A stretch of DNA of 64,000 nt, from assembly GCA_027365345.1 (NCBI GenBank), contig DAHXNO010000070.1:1-64000 (forward strand). The letters run 5' to 3'. The notes beneath the pieces were generated by a model, which was given only the letters and a program-made list of their open reading frames with translations, searched no databases and was not told the DNA's origin. The stretch is from Granulicella sp. GTDB taxonomy: Bacteria; Acidobacteriota; Terriglobia; Terriglobales; Acidobacteriaceae. This document shows positions 41,956 to 50,648 of the stretch, in pieces (the stretch's first letter is position 1; every line of letters begins with the position of its first letter). The position numbers and the translations under genes are program-made.

Positions 41956-42872
41956 TGGTCCTCTTTTGCGGCAGGCCGTGCCGCGGGAGTTGCGAGGCGC
42001 ATGAGGCTATGCACCAGATAGAGACAGGTGAGCGAAACCAGGAACATGAGCCAGCCAGAGAACTCATGGAAGAAGCCGACGGCCTTATCCGGATTCCAAT
42101 ACTGAACGCAGAGACCCGTGCCGACGATGCGGGCCGCATTGGCCACGACGGCGATGGGGATGCTGCAAAGCGCCAGAATCGTCCGGCGCCAAGTGCTGTT
42201 TTCAAGGAAGTAGCCATAGAAGACCGCTATGGCGAACAGACTCATGAGGGAGCGTATACCGCTGCAGGCTTCAGCGACCTCGAGTTGCAAGGCCGGAAGC
42301 TGAATGACGTTGCCGTCGCGCAGCACGGGCACGCCGAAGAGTGGCAGGACCGCGCTGGCGAATCTGGACGCCAGAAGCTGCAAGGGAAAGGTGAGCTGAT
42401 TGAAGATGACCGCAGGAATCGGGATAGCCAGAAGAAGCACCAGCAGGCCGAAGCGAACCTGGCGCAACATCGACGCGCCCAAGAGAGTCCATACGATGCC
42501 CCCAAGAAGCATGATCAGGGAGATGCGAGAGAGGAAGATCTCTGCGCCATAGACGCCCAGCAGGAGGAAGAGGATGGCCGCCGCCACCAGCCATAGACCC
42601 GACCAGGACTGGCGGACGGGCGTGTTCCGAAGGATCTCGCGCTTCTGCCAAAGAAGGAACACGGCGAAGGGAACGACCAGAAAGCCGTGGGAAAAGTCAG
42701 GGTCGGTGTACCAATTGAGTACCAGATCTGCCACGACCTTGTAGTAGATGGCCGTGAATGGGAGACTCAAGAGGAGATAAGGTAGCCAATGCCACATGGC
42801 GCTGGCCTTGGGTTCGGCAAGCGGGGGTGGGTAGCTCGGCAGCGAGCGGGCGGGAGCGGTGGATGGAGGCAT
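41952..42872 (-). CDS. xrtA: Exosortase A (XrtA/EpsH), cysteine transpeptidase for PEP-CTERM proteins
   Basis: This 306-residue membrane protein has about eight helices and the exosortase triad: Cys203 in EACSGIRSL, Arg248 in ANAARIVGTG and His269 in FFHEFSGW. It is predicted to cut PEP-CTERM proteins within the membrane after the PEP motif. The N-terminal 25 residues are Pro/Ala-rich and cytoplasmic. AGGAT lies 6 nt before the ATG at 42872. A strong sigma-54-type element (42899-42914) predicts a 16-nt leader. One PEP-CTERM substrate gene lies at 55.4 kb. Confidence 0.95.
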   Translation of the reverse strand: MPPSTAPARSLPSYPPPLAEPKASAMWHWLPYLLLSLPFTAIYYKVVADLVLNWYTDPDFSHGFLVVPFAVFLLWQKREILRNTPVRQSWSGLWLVAAAILFLLLGVYGAEIFLSRISLIMLLGGIVWTLLGASMLRQVRFGLLVLLLAIPIPAVIFNQLTFPLQLLASRFASAVLPLFGVPVLRDGNVIQLPALQLEVAEACSGIRSLMSLFAIAVFYGYFLENSTWRRTILALCSIPIAVVANAARIVGTGLCVQYWNPDKAVGFFHEFSGWLMFLVSLTCLYLVHSLMRLATPAARPAAKEDQ

Positions 42873-42898
42873 CGGGGATCCTGTTTCCCTTCTTGTTG

Positions 42899-42914
42899 AG
42901 CAATTTCACTGCCA
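42899..42914 (-). promoter_or_regulatory. Sigma-54 (-24/-12) promoter of xrtA-epsI-prsT
   Basis: On the minus strand the sequence is TGGCAGTGAAATTGCT, which matches TGGCAC-N5-TTGCW at all defined positions except the sixth. GG and GC are 10 bp apart as required. The predicted start near 42888 leaves just enough leader for the ribosome site. Two sigma-54 activators are encoded in the same locus. Confidence 0.7.
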
Positions 42915-43576
42915 GACGAGGTGAGATCCGAGAAAAGCTTCAGAACAGCCTGAACCGGTGAGCGGGTGAGGGAGGAATTAGGGTGCGGCCGGGGGCGGTA
43001 TTCCGGGCGTGCCGGCGTAGCGTGCAGGGCCTCCGAGCGCGCGCTGGAGGCAGTCTGGAGAGCTGGACGGCATGGGTGAAGCTGCGGGAGGCGAGGCTGC
43101 AGCTTCATTCAAGTAATAGACAAGAAAGATACTCTGCATCATAGAAGAGAAGGGCGTTGGAGGTAGAGGTAGGGAGAGCTGCCGCAGAGTTGCCCGGCGT
43201 GGCGGGATGGTGTTTGCCTCCGGATGGAAGGGTAACAGAGAACTTCAGGATATGGAGCGGGGCATCGGGGAGCGCATGGTATCGCCAGGGTGAAGTCGCT
43301 GAGGGGAAGACGGCAGACGATTTTTCCGGGTGGGGCCGAGCGGTGGTGATCTGGAGAGAGTGGGAGTTGCCCTGAGAAGGGAACTCTCCCACCCAAAGTG
43401 GAAGGAATTTTCCACTTTTCCCGTCATTGTGCATCACTTTCTTATGGAAGTTCGCCGATGGCTGCACGTCCGATGCAATCGCTTGACGAAGCAGTGAAGA
43501 TTATACCTAAGATAAAAAACGACTTGTCTCGCCAAGGGTGTTGCTGCGGAAAACAGTGCATGCAAAGTTTTGCGTT
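42915..43576. other. Intergenic regulatory region between divergent exosortase and EPS-export operons
   Basis: No gene is supported here. The region is flanked by outward-facing sigma-54-type promoters and contains a strong inverted repeat at 43395-43418. Enhancer sites for the activators would be expected within it. Confidence 0.6.
43395..43418. promoter_or_regulatory. Perfect 9-bp inverted repeat, possible activator-binding site
   Basis: AAAGTGGAA and TTCCACTTT are separated by 6 bp. The centre is about 170 bp upstream of the sigma-54-type -24 element of the export operon, a usual distance for an upstream activator sequence. It has no U-tract or gene end nearby, so a terminator is unlikely. 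Confidence 0.5.
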
Positions 43577-43592
43577 TGGCCACCGCAGTGCA
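43577..43592 (+). promoter_or_regulatory. Sigma-54-type promoter of the EPS export operon
   Basis: The sequence TGGCCACCGCAGTGCA has GG and GC exactly 10 bp apart and agrees at most other consensus positions. The predicted start near 43603 gives a 23-nt leader containing AAGGAG before the ATG at 43626. Confidence 0.55.
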
Positions 43593-43625
43593 AGAGAGAT
43601 TGGCATAGGGCTACAAGGAGTCTTC

Positions 43626-44288
43626 ATGAAAGGTCTGCAACAAAGAGAGAGCCTGGGGCTTTTGGCGTCTCTCCCGGTTTGGGGGATGGTGCTGGCGCTG
43701 GCTCCGGTGATGATGGCCCAGTCGCTGGCGCGGCCGGTGATTACCCCAGCGAAGGCGGCGAGCCAGCCCGCGGTGAGCAGTCCGAACGGGGGAACGCCGA
43801 CGGATGTGTCTACCTATCAGATAGGGCCGCAGGATCATCTGCAGATCACGGTGTGGCAGGAGCCGAACCTGTCTGGAACGTTTCCGGTGCGGCCGGATGG
43901 GATGATCTCGCTGGTGCTGCTGGGGGACGTGCCGGCCGCAGGGCTGACGCCGATGCAGTTGGCGCATGATCTTACGGTGAAGTTGAAGAAGTACATTCAG
44001 GATCCGGTGGTCTCCGTGGTGGTGACATCGGTGGATAGCCAGAGGATCTATGTGGTGGGAGAGGTGAATCACACGGGACCGATTGCGCTGACGCCGGGGA
44101 TGACGTTGCTGCAGGCCATTGCATCCGCCGGCGGGCTGACGCCGTACACCAACGGGAAGCATTGTTATATTCTGCGAGGCCCGGAGGGGCATGAGCAGAA
44201 GATCCCGTTCAACTACAAGGCTGCCCTGAGGGGCGATAACCACCAGGACGTACCCCTGCAGTCCGGGGATACGATAGTGGTCCCATGA
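43626..44288 (+). CDS. Polysaccharide export protein (Wza/BexD family)
   Basis: This 220-residue protein has a signal peptide (residues about 1-32). It has the Poly_export domain (YQIGPQDHLQITVWQEPNLSG, VRPDGMISLVLLGDVPAAGLTP) and then a SLBB domain (RIYVVGEVNHTGPIALTPGMTLLQAIASAGGLTPY). It is short, like the single-SLBB exporters of XrtA loci, and lacks an obvious lipobox Cys. It forms the periplasmic/outer-membrane export channel for exopolysaccharide. AAGGAG lies 7 nt before the ATG. Its stop overlaps an upstream ATG of the next frame. Confidence 0.92.
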   Translation: MKGLQQRESLGLLASLPVWGMVLALAPVMMAQSLARPVITPAKAASQPAVSSPNGGTPTDVSTYQIGPQDHLQITVWQEPNLSGTFPVRPDGMISLVLLGDVPAAGLTPMQLAHDLTVKLKKYIQDPVVSVVVTSVDSQRIYVVGEVNHTGPIALTPGMTLLQAIASAGGLTPYTNGKHCYILRGPEGHEQKIPFNYKAALRGDNHQDVPLQSGDTIVVP

Positions 44289-44296
44289 GGAGATCC

Positions 44297-45574
44297 ATGA
44301 AGAGTTGCCTTATGGTTCCGATGCTGATGCTGATGGTGGGAGCGACGGCTCACGGGCAAAATCAGCCGATCGAGAACCAACCGAGCTTTGGCTTCTCCCT
44401 GCCCAAGGTGGAAGGAACGATGACGTATGCTTTGACCGGAACGGAGGCGGCGATGACCGGCTTTGGTGTGTCGGGAGTTGCCTATATGACGTCGCTGAGC
44501 GGGGATCTGGGGTATCTCTCCTCGAGCGTGAGCGATCCGTTCAGTCTGGTGTATTCGGGCGGGTATATCTATACAAATCAGCCGGGATATCCCCCGAACA
44601 CGACCTTTCAGAATCTGGCTGCGTCGCAGGTGGTGACGACCAAGAGCTGGACGTTCATGCTTGAAGATGCGTTCAGCTATTTGCCGGACTCGCCGACGAT
44701 GGGGCTCTCGGGAATTCCCGGACTGGGAGATATCGGCGTCGTCCCGGTGCAGAATGGAATTGAACCGGGGCGGAGCATCTTTTCCGACTTTGCGACCCAG
44801 TGGGGGAATGGTCTGACCGGGGAAGCTACGTGGAAACTGAACGGGAACCTTTCCATGGTTGGGTCCGGATCCTGGCAGGTGCTGCGCTTTACGAGCGCGG
44901 GCAACATCAACTCAACAGAAGAGTTGGCGACACTGGGCCCGACGTACCGCATCAACGCCAACAGTTCGGTGAGCGCGGATGTGATCTACACTTACTCGAC
45001 GGATACCGGCGATGGACTGGTGCTTCCTTTCACGACAGAGGCCATCTCCATTCAGTACCAGCGACAGTTGACGCCGCTGCTTAGCTTCACGGTTGCTGCC
45101 GGTCCACAAAGGACGTACGGCACCGGGGTGGCGGAGGCGCTGCTCCCCGCCGAGATTTCGATGGTCGGCAGTGCGGGAGTGGTCTATCAGCGCAAGATGA
45201 GCAGCGCCAGCTTATCCTTCTCGCGCGCTACCGACACTGGTTCCGGCATGGTATTCGGAGCCATGGTGGATACGGTGGCAGGAACGCTTAGCCGGCAGTT
45301 CAACCGCGCATGGGCGGGCTCGTTGACTGGCTCCTGGTCTAAGAGTACGGCGCTAGGGCAGGTGCCGGGGTTCGATCTGGACTACGACTCGACGGCCTAC
45401 GGTGCGCAGGTCACGCGCAGTCTGGGCAAGGACTGGTCAACCTACTTCAGCTATTCGTACGTAGACCAGACGGCAACCGGCTCGGCAACCTCATCGTCGG
45501 CGTTCGCCGGCACGGAACAGACCTATGCGGTTGGGGTGACGTTCTCTCCGGCCGCTCATCATTTTGCGCAGTAA
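44297..45574 (+). CDS. Outer-membrane beta-barrel protein of the EPS locus
   Basis: This protein of about 425 residues has a signal peptide ending near THAHGQ-like AHGQ. About 16 alternating beta strands follow with Gly/Ser/aromatic patterns such as GEATWKLNGNLSMVGSGSWQ and STYFSYSYVDQ, and it ends in an aromatic-rich strand. PEP-CTERM EPS loci carry such barrels (TIGR03016-like) as the probable outer-membrane exit. GAGGAG lies 4 nt before the ATG at 44297, which is preferred over the ATG at 44285 that overlaps the previous stop. Confidence 0.78.
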   Translation: MKSCLMVPMLMLMVGATAHGQNQPIENQPSFGFSLPKVEGTMTYALTGTEAAMTGFGVSGVAYMTSLSGDLGYLSSSVSDPFSLVYSGGYIYTNQPGYPPNTTFQNLAASQVVTTKSWTFMLEDAFSYLPDSPTMGLSGIPGLGDIGVVPVQNGIEPGRSIFSDFATQWGNGLTGEATWKLNGNLSMVGSGSWQVLRFTSAGNINSTEELATLGPTYRINANSSVSADVIYTYSTDTGDGLVLPFTTEAISIQYQRQLTPLLSFTVAAGPQRTYGTGVAEALLPAEISMVGSAGVVYQRKMSSASLSFSRATDTGSGMVFGAMVDTVAGTLSRQFNRAWAGSLTGSWSKSTALGQVPGFDLDYDSTAYGAQVTRSLGKDWSTYFSYSYVDQTATGSATSSSAFAGTEQTYAVGVTFSPAAHHFAQ

Positions 45575-45587
45575 GAAGGAAACTCAT

Positions 45588-47135
45588 ATGTTAGGTCATC
45601 GTCCCCTGAACGTAGAAGACTACGTAGGCATTCTGAAGCGCAGAGGCTGGATTGTTGTGATTCCGGCACTGTTGGTTCCGATCATCGCCGTAGCGATTAG
45701 TTACCGGCTGACCCCGGTGTACACGTCGCAGACCCTGGTGCTGATCCAGCCGCAGACGGTGCCGGATACATACGTGAAGCCGGTGCTTGCGGAAAATCTG
45801 GACAGCCAGCTTGCCTCCATGAAGGAGCAGATTCTGAGCCGGTCCAGGCTGGAGCCGATCATTGAGCGGTTCAACCTGGGTGCTCCAGGCATGGATATGG
45901 ACGACAAGGTGGCGATGACCCGCAAGGATATCGGTATTAAGACGATTCAACCGGAGGCTGGATCGTCGGGTGGCCTGCCCGGCTTCTTCATATCGTTCGA
46001 GGCCCCGGACCCGCACACGGCGCAGTTGGTCTGCCGGGAGATTACCTCCATGTTTGTGAGCCAGAACTTGCAGGTTCGGGAGCAATCTGCGGAAGGAACG
46101 ACGCAGTTTCTGCAAGGGCAACTCCAGCAGGCCAAGGCGGATCTGGATTCGCAGGATGCGAAGCTGGCGGAGTTTCAGCGGGAGCATATGGGAGACCTGC
46201 CGGATCAGCAGGATTCGAATATGGATATGCTGAACAGTTTGAACACGGAACTGGATGCAACCACCCAGGCACTGGCGAGGATGGAGCAGGACCGGTCATT
46301 GGAAGAGGCGATGATGACGCAGGTGGCGCGCCAGGCGGTGGCGGCTCCGGGGCAGAAATCGAGTCCGGAGGAGCAGGCCACTCAGTTGCAGGCGCTGGAG
46401 GCAAAACTGACGGACCTGCGCACCCGCTATACTGCGGATTATCCTGATGTGCTGGCGGTGGAACGCCAGATCAGCGATCTACGGAAGCAACTGGCGCAGG
46501 CGCCGCCGCCGGCGACCGTGAGCCCGGCGCCGACGCAGGCGGAGGTGGCGGACTCGCCCGGCCTGTTGCGGATGCGGATGCAGATGAAGGCTCTGGACGA
46601 TACGATCCAGCAGAAGAAGAAACAGCAGGCGATGATTCAGAGCCAGATTCGGCAGTATCAGGACCGGATCCAGCAAACGCCTCTGATCGCGGCGCAGATG
46701 AAGGATCTGACGCGCAACCATCAGACGGCGCAGGACTTTTATGACAGCCTGCTGGCGAAATTGAATCAATCGCAGATGGCGACTGATCTGGAGCGCCGCC
46801 AGGAAGGAGAACAATTCCGAGTGATGGACGACGCCAACCTACCCGACGCACCGAGTTTTCCAAAGCGACCTGTGTTTGCGCTTGGAGGATTTGTGGCTGG
46901 ACTAGGGATTGGACTGCTCGTGATTGCCTTCCTTGAGTACAACGACAAGTCTTTGCGGTCCGAGCGGGATGTGTGGGCCTTTACCAAACTGCCGACCCTG
47001 GCGACAATCGGCAAGTTGCCGGAGGTGAAGCATCGGCGGAAGGCAAAGTCCAGTTCAAACAAAGCGTTGCCGAGCGATCGATTGAAGGGTGATATCGCCG
47101 CAACCAACAAATCTCTTGCGAATGCTGGTGGGTAG
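45588..47135 (+). CDS. XrtA-system polysaccharide chain length determinant (Wzz/GNVR family)
   Basis: This 515-residue inner-membrane protein has a Wzz domain at the N-terminus (NVEDYVGILKRRGWIVVIPALLVPIIAVAIS with the first helix). A long periplasmic coiled-coil region follows (about 170-400, many Gln/Glu/Leu heptads), then a GNVR-type segment and a second helix near 435-455 (FALGGFVAGLGIGLLVIAFLEY). It controls polymer length together with the kinase encoded two genes on. AGGA lies 7 nt before the ATG at 45588. A Pro/Ala-rich break near 305-325 interrupts the coil. Confidence 0.9.
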   Translation: MLGHRPLNVEDYVGILKRRGWIVVIPALLVPIIAVAISYRLTPVYTSQTLVLIQPQTVPDTYVKPVLAENLDSQLASMKEQILSRSRLEPIIERFNLGAPGMDMDDKVAMTRKDIGIKTIQPEAGSSGGLPGFFISFEAPDPHTAQLVCREITSMFVSQNLQVREQSAEGTTQFLQGQLQQAKADLDSQDAKLAEFQREHMGDLPDQQDSNMDMLNSLNTELDATTQALARMEQDRSLEEAMMTQVARQAVAAPGQKSSPEEQATQLQALEAKLTDLRTRYTADYPDVLAVERQISDLRKQLAQAPPPATVSPAPTQAEVADSPGLLRMRMQMKALDDTIQQKKKQQAMIQSQIRQYQDRIQQTPLIAAQMKDLTRNHQTAQDFYDSLLAKLNQSQMATDLERRQEGEQFRVMDDANLPDAPSFPKRPVFALGGFVAGLGIGLLVIAFLEYNDKSLRSERDVWAFTKLPTLATIGKLPEVKHRRKAKSSSNKALPSDRLKGDIAATNKSLANAGG

Positions 47136-47138
47136 ACC

Positions 47139-48074
47139 ATGTATACAAAGTTTTTCAATCTTCAAATCTGCCCGTTCGGGACCAGTCCAGATCCTCGGTT
47201 TCTCTACATGATGCCGCACACGAGGGAGGCGCTGGCTGGATTGGAGTATGGGATCGCGGAGCGCAAGGGCTTCACGGTGCTGACCGGCGAGGTAGGGACG
47301 GGAAAGACGACGCTACTGCGGTCTGCCCTGGGCTCGCTTGGGCAGCAGCGTGTTTCGACATCGTTCGTCTTCAATCCTCTGCTGGACCCTCTTGATTTTC
47401 TGGAGTTCGTGCTGACGGACTTCGGTCTGACGCCCGACTCGCGGACGAAGTCCGGGATGCTGTTGCAGCTCAATCGATGGCTGATCGAACGCTATCGCCG
47501 GCAGGAGACCTGTGTGGTGGTGGTTGACGAGGCACAGAACCTTTCCTGGGAGTTGTTGGAGGAGATCCGCTTGCTGACCAATTTGGAGTCTTCTTCTGGA
47601 AAGTTGCTGCAGATTGTGCTCTCTGGCCAGCCTGAGTTGGAGGAGAAGTTGCGTCATCCCAGCGTACGGCAGCTGCGCCAAAGGATCTTTCTGTGGTGCC
47701 GCACGCAGCCACTGACTGTGGAACAGACGGGCGAGTACATTGTGGAGCGGTTGCGCATCGCCGGCGCCGATCATACGATCTTTTCTGCTGAGGCGGCGCA
47801 GCTTGTCCATCGTTATAGCCGTGGGATCCCGCGTACGATCAACCTGATCTGCGAGCACTCGCTGATCCTTGGCTATGTGGAGCAGATCCCTCTGATTCCG
47901 GGGTCCCTGATTGATCACGTGGCGGAGGATCTTGAGCTGACGTCGCCGTCCTTCGTGATGGCTCCCGCGGAAGCGGGCGCCGGAGGTTTCCAGTCGCCGC
48001 TTCATCCGATGGAGACGAGCGCAAGCAGAGTGATGAACTCGTTTCATCGAGAGTTAGGGAGAAGCCGTCCATGA
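47139..48074 (+). CDS. XrtA-associated AAA ATPase (ExeA-like)
   Basis: This 311-residue ATPase has Walker A GEVGTGKTTLL (about 48-58), Walker B CVVVVDEAQNL, and the ExeA/GspA-type opening FFNLQICPFGTSPDPRFLYMM. SGQPELEEKL and the RHRI-like arginine region (LRQRIFLWCRTQPL) also match TIGR03015 proteins of PEP-CTERM loci. It starts 3 bp after the chain-length gene and overlaps the next start by 4 bp (ATGA). Its role in EPS assembly is unknown. Confidence 0.88.
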   Translation: MYTKFFNLQICPFGTSPDPRFLYMMPHTREALAGLEYGIAERKGFTVLTGEVGTGKTTLLRSALGSLGQQRVSTSFVFNPLLDPLDFLEFVLTDFGLTPDSRTKSGMLLQLNRWLIERYRRQETCVVVVDEAQNLSWELLEEIRLLTNLESSSGKLLQIVLSGQPELEEKLRHPSVRQLRQRIFLWCRTQPLTVEQTGEYIVERLRIAGADHTIFSAEAAQLVHRYSRGIPRTINLICEHSLILGYVEQIPLIPGSLIDHVAEDLELTSPSFVMAPAEAGAGGFQSPLHPMETSASRVMNSFHRELGRSRP

Positions 48075-49015
48075 GCCATATCTATGAGGCATTACAACGA
48101 GCAGAGGCTGAGCGGAAGGCCGGGCTGGCGGGAGTTGCAACGGATCCCATCGCGGAGCGTGCGCCGGAGCATCCCAGTCTCGTTTCGTCGCTGGCAGCGC
48201 AGAGATCACAGCATGATGGCCCGATCCCCGTAGAGGTTGCGGAGGAGAAGACAGCAGCGATGCCGCCGGAGTTTTTTGACCGCATCCTGCGGAGGCCATG
48301 GAATCCTTCGCTGGAGCGGCTGCCGGCGCTGGAGAGAGGCGGAATGCCGGTGGAGCAGTTCCGCAGCCTGCGCTCGCGGGTGCAGGAGTTGCGCGACCTG
48401 AAGCCGCTGAAGTCCGTACTGGTGAGCAGCGGATTGCCCAAGGAGGGCAAGAGCTTTATCTCCGTGAACCTGGCCATCAACCTGGCGCGGCATAAGAGCA
48501 GCAAGGTGTTGCTGATTGATGCTGACATGCGCTGCTCGGCCCTGCACCAGTATCTGGGCGCTGAGTTGCAGCCCGGGCTGCCCGAGTATCTGTCTGGCAA
48601 GGCAACCATGCTGGAGGTGATGCAGACTCCGCAGGAGGCTGTGGGCCGTGATCCTATGGTCTCTTCTGTGCTGGAGAATATTACCTTGATACCCGGCGGA
48701 GAGGGGAATGACATGGCCGCCGACCTGACGGCCAGTAAGCGGTTTGAGGAGTTACTGACAGCGGCTGGACCTTTCTTCGATTGGATCGTGATTGATTCGC
48801 CGCCGGTGCTATTGGTCTCCGATGCCGTGAATCTTGCCCGGCACAGCGATGCGGTTCTTCTGGTTGCCCGCAGTGGGGTAACCACGTTCCCAGTCGCTCA
48901 GCGTGCACAGCATGAGTTGAAGGCCGCCAATGTGATTGGGTTTGTGTTGAATGCGGCGGAGAAGCCGCCGATGAGCGGAAATTATTACTACCGGTATCAG
49001 AAGACTGCGGTATGA
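48071..49015 (+). CDS. BY-type tyrosine kinase (CpsD/CapB family) of the EPS locus
   Basis: This 314-residue cytoplasmic kinase opens MSHIYEALQRAEAE. It has a Walker A-like LPKEGKSFISVNLA (about 120-133), Walker A' VLLIDADMR, and Walker B IVIDSPPVLLVSDA. A C-terminal tyrosine cluster (NYYYRYQ) is the autophosphorylation tail. Such kinases act on a Wzz partner, here encoded separately at 45588, to control polymerisation. It is coupled to the ATPase gene by an ATGA overlap. Confidence 0.92.
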   Translation: MSHIYEALQRAEAERKAGLAGVATDPIAERAPEHPSLVSSLAAQRSQHDGPIPVEVAEEKTAAMPPEFFDRILRRPWNPSLERLPALERGGMPVEQFRSLRSRVQELRDLKPLKSVLVSSGLPKEGKSFISVNLAINLARHKSSKVLLIDADMRCSALHQYLGAELQPGLPEYLSGKATMLEVMQTPQEAVGRDPMVSSVLENITLIPGGEGNDMAADLTASKRFEELLTAAGPFFDWIVIDSPPVLLVSDAVNLARHSDAVLLVARSGVTTFPVAQRAQHELKAANVIGFVLNAAEKPPMSGNYYYRYQKTAV

Positions 49016-49034
49016 GCCAGGTTATGGTGCTCTG

Positions 49035-50411
49035 ATGATTAAGCTGCTGAATGTTTACTATCCAACGCGAACGATCGTTTTGTTGATCTGCGAGGTCCTG
49101 CTGGTGGGGGGATCGTTCCTGCTGGCATCGGCGCTGGTGCTGGGCCCCAGAACGCTGCTGGTTCTGGGTCAAGACCACGGAGGACTGAAGATTACCCTGT
49201 TGACGGTGAGCACCATTCTTGGCGCCCATTACTTTGATCTGTATGAGCCGCAACAGGTCTCCGAGCGGTGGGAGATCTACCTGCGGCTGATGGTGATCAT
49301 CGGTTGCCTGGCGATTTTGCTGGCCTTGATTGTTTACATCTTTCCGCAGGCTGCGATTGCAAATTTCGTCTTTCTGCTGGGCTTGATCTTTGTGGTGGCA
49401 TCGTTGATCGCGTGGCGCAAGGCCTTTGAATGGATCAGCGGGCGTCCAGTGTTCCAGGAGCGGGTCTATGTTCTGGGTGCTGGGGAGCGCGCCCACGAGA
49501 TCATACGGACGATTGAGGCGCACCGGGAATCCGGCATGGTGGTTGTGGGCAACGATGCTCCGGTTGCGGACAAGGCCGAACGGAAGAAGGCGTTCCGGGA
49601 AGCTGTGCGGCAGTTGGCGTCCCGACGAGAGAGGATCCACCGGATTGTGATTGCACTCGATGACCGGCGCGGAGAGCTTCCAGTGGACGAGCTTCTCGCG
49701 ATGCGGCTTAGCGGCGTGACCATCCAGGACGCCAGCGACCTTATGGAGAGGCTGAAGGGAAAGATGCAACTGGATGGACTGCGCCCCAGTGATCTTCTAT
49801 TCTGCGAGGGGTTTCGTATGCGGCCGTCGCAGCAGATTTTGCGGCGAGCAGCCTCGATGTTGGTGTCGGCTCTTGTACTTCTATTGTTTCTGCCCATCTT
49901 CCCGCTTGTGGTGTTGCTGGTGCGGCTCTCCTCGCCGGGGCCGATCTTCTTCCGTCAGGAGCGGGTAGGCCTGAATGGGAAGGTATTCAAACTGAGCAAG
50001 TTCCGCACGATGGTGGTGAACGCTGAAGCGGACGGAGCCCAGTGGGCGCAGAAGAATGATCCGCGCGTCACACGGATCGGACAGTTTCTGCGCAAGACCC
50101 GATTGGATGAGGTGCCGCAGTTATGGAATGTTCTGCGTGGCGAGATGACTTTTGTGGGACCGCGCCCGGAACGGCCGGAGTTTGTGAGTTGGCTGGCGAA
50201 AGAGTTGCCATTTTATGATCTTCGCCACATGATTCATCCGGGCCTGACAGGCTGGGCCCAGATCCGCTACGGATATGGCGCCACGCTGGAACAGAGCCGG
50301 GAGAAGCTGGCGTATGACCTTTACTACGTGAAACATCAGACCTTGGGTTTGGATCTTCTGATCATGTTCGACACGATCAAGACCGTCATCCGCCGGCGAG
50401 GAGCGCAGTAG
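49035..50411 (+). CDS. XrtA-system polyprenyl glycosylphosphotransferase (initiating EPS sugar transferase)
   Basis: This 458-residue protein has N-terminal membrane helices (about 10-120), a Rossmann-like central part (VYVLGAGERAHEIIRTIEAH), a further helix (ASMLVSALVLLLFLPIFPLVVLLV), and the bacterial sugar transferase domain. The last carries PGPIFFRQERVGLNGKVFKL, KFRTM, TRLDEVPQLWNVLRGEMTFVGPRPE and GLTGWAQIRYGYGA. It transfers the first sugar-1-phosphate to undecaprenyl phosphate. The length and motifs match TIGR03013-type enzymes. It starts 20 bp after the kinase gene. Confidence 0.93.
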   Translation: MIKLLNVYYPTRTIVLLICEVLLVGGSFLLASALVLGPRTLLVLGQDHGGLKITLLTVSTILGAHYFDLYEPQQVSERWEIYLRLMVIIGCLAILLALIVYIFPQAAIANFVFLLGLIFVVASLIAWRKAFEWISGRPVFQERVYVLGAGERAHEIIRTIEAHRESGMVVVGNDAPVADKAERKKAFREAVRQLASRRERIHRIVIALDDRRGELPVDELLAMRLSGVTIQDASDLMERLKGKMQLDGLRPSDLLFCEGFRMRPSQQILRRAASMLVSALVLLLFLPIFPLVVLLVRLSSPGPIFFRQERVGLNGKVFKLSKFRTMVVNAEADGAQWAQKNDPRVTRIGQFLRKTRLDEVPQLWNVLRGEMTFVGPRPERPEFVSWLAKELPFYDLRHMIHPGLTGWAQIRYGYGATLEQSREKLAYDLYYVKHQTLGLDLLIMFDTIKTVIRRRGAQ

Positions 50412-50648
50412 CACAGCTGGACCACGCTTAGGTTTGCCAAGAGTTCCGGAGGGATGCAACCCGAGAAGATGGATGGAACTCGGGGACTCCGGTGGATTCG
50501 GCAGCGACGGACTGAGATGATTCCTGAGATGATTTGTTTGGAGGAGCTGGACTTTTCTTCAGGGGTTGCTGTGCAAACCCTGTAACTTTGGGACGGATCA
50601 TCTCTTCGACGGATGATCCATTCGACGGATGAGGATGGCTGGGGGCCG

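Noticed and set aside
43600-43620. Second sigma-54-like match (TTGGCATAGGGCTACA) just before the export gene
   Set aside because: The -12 part reads CA instead of GC and it would leave no leader for the ribosome site.
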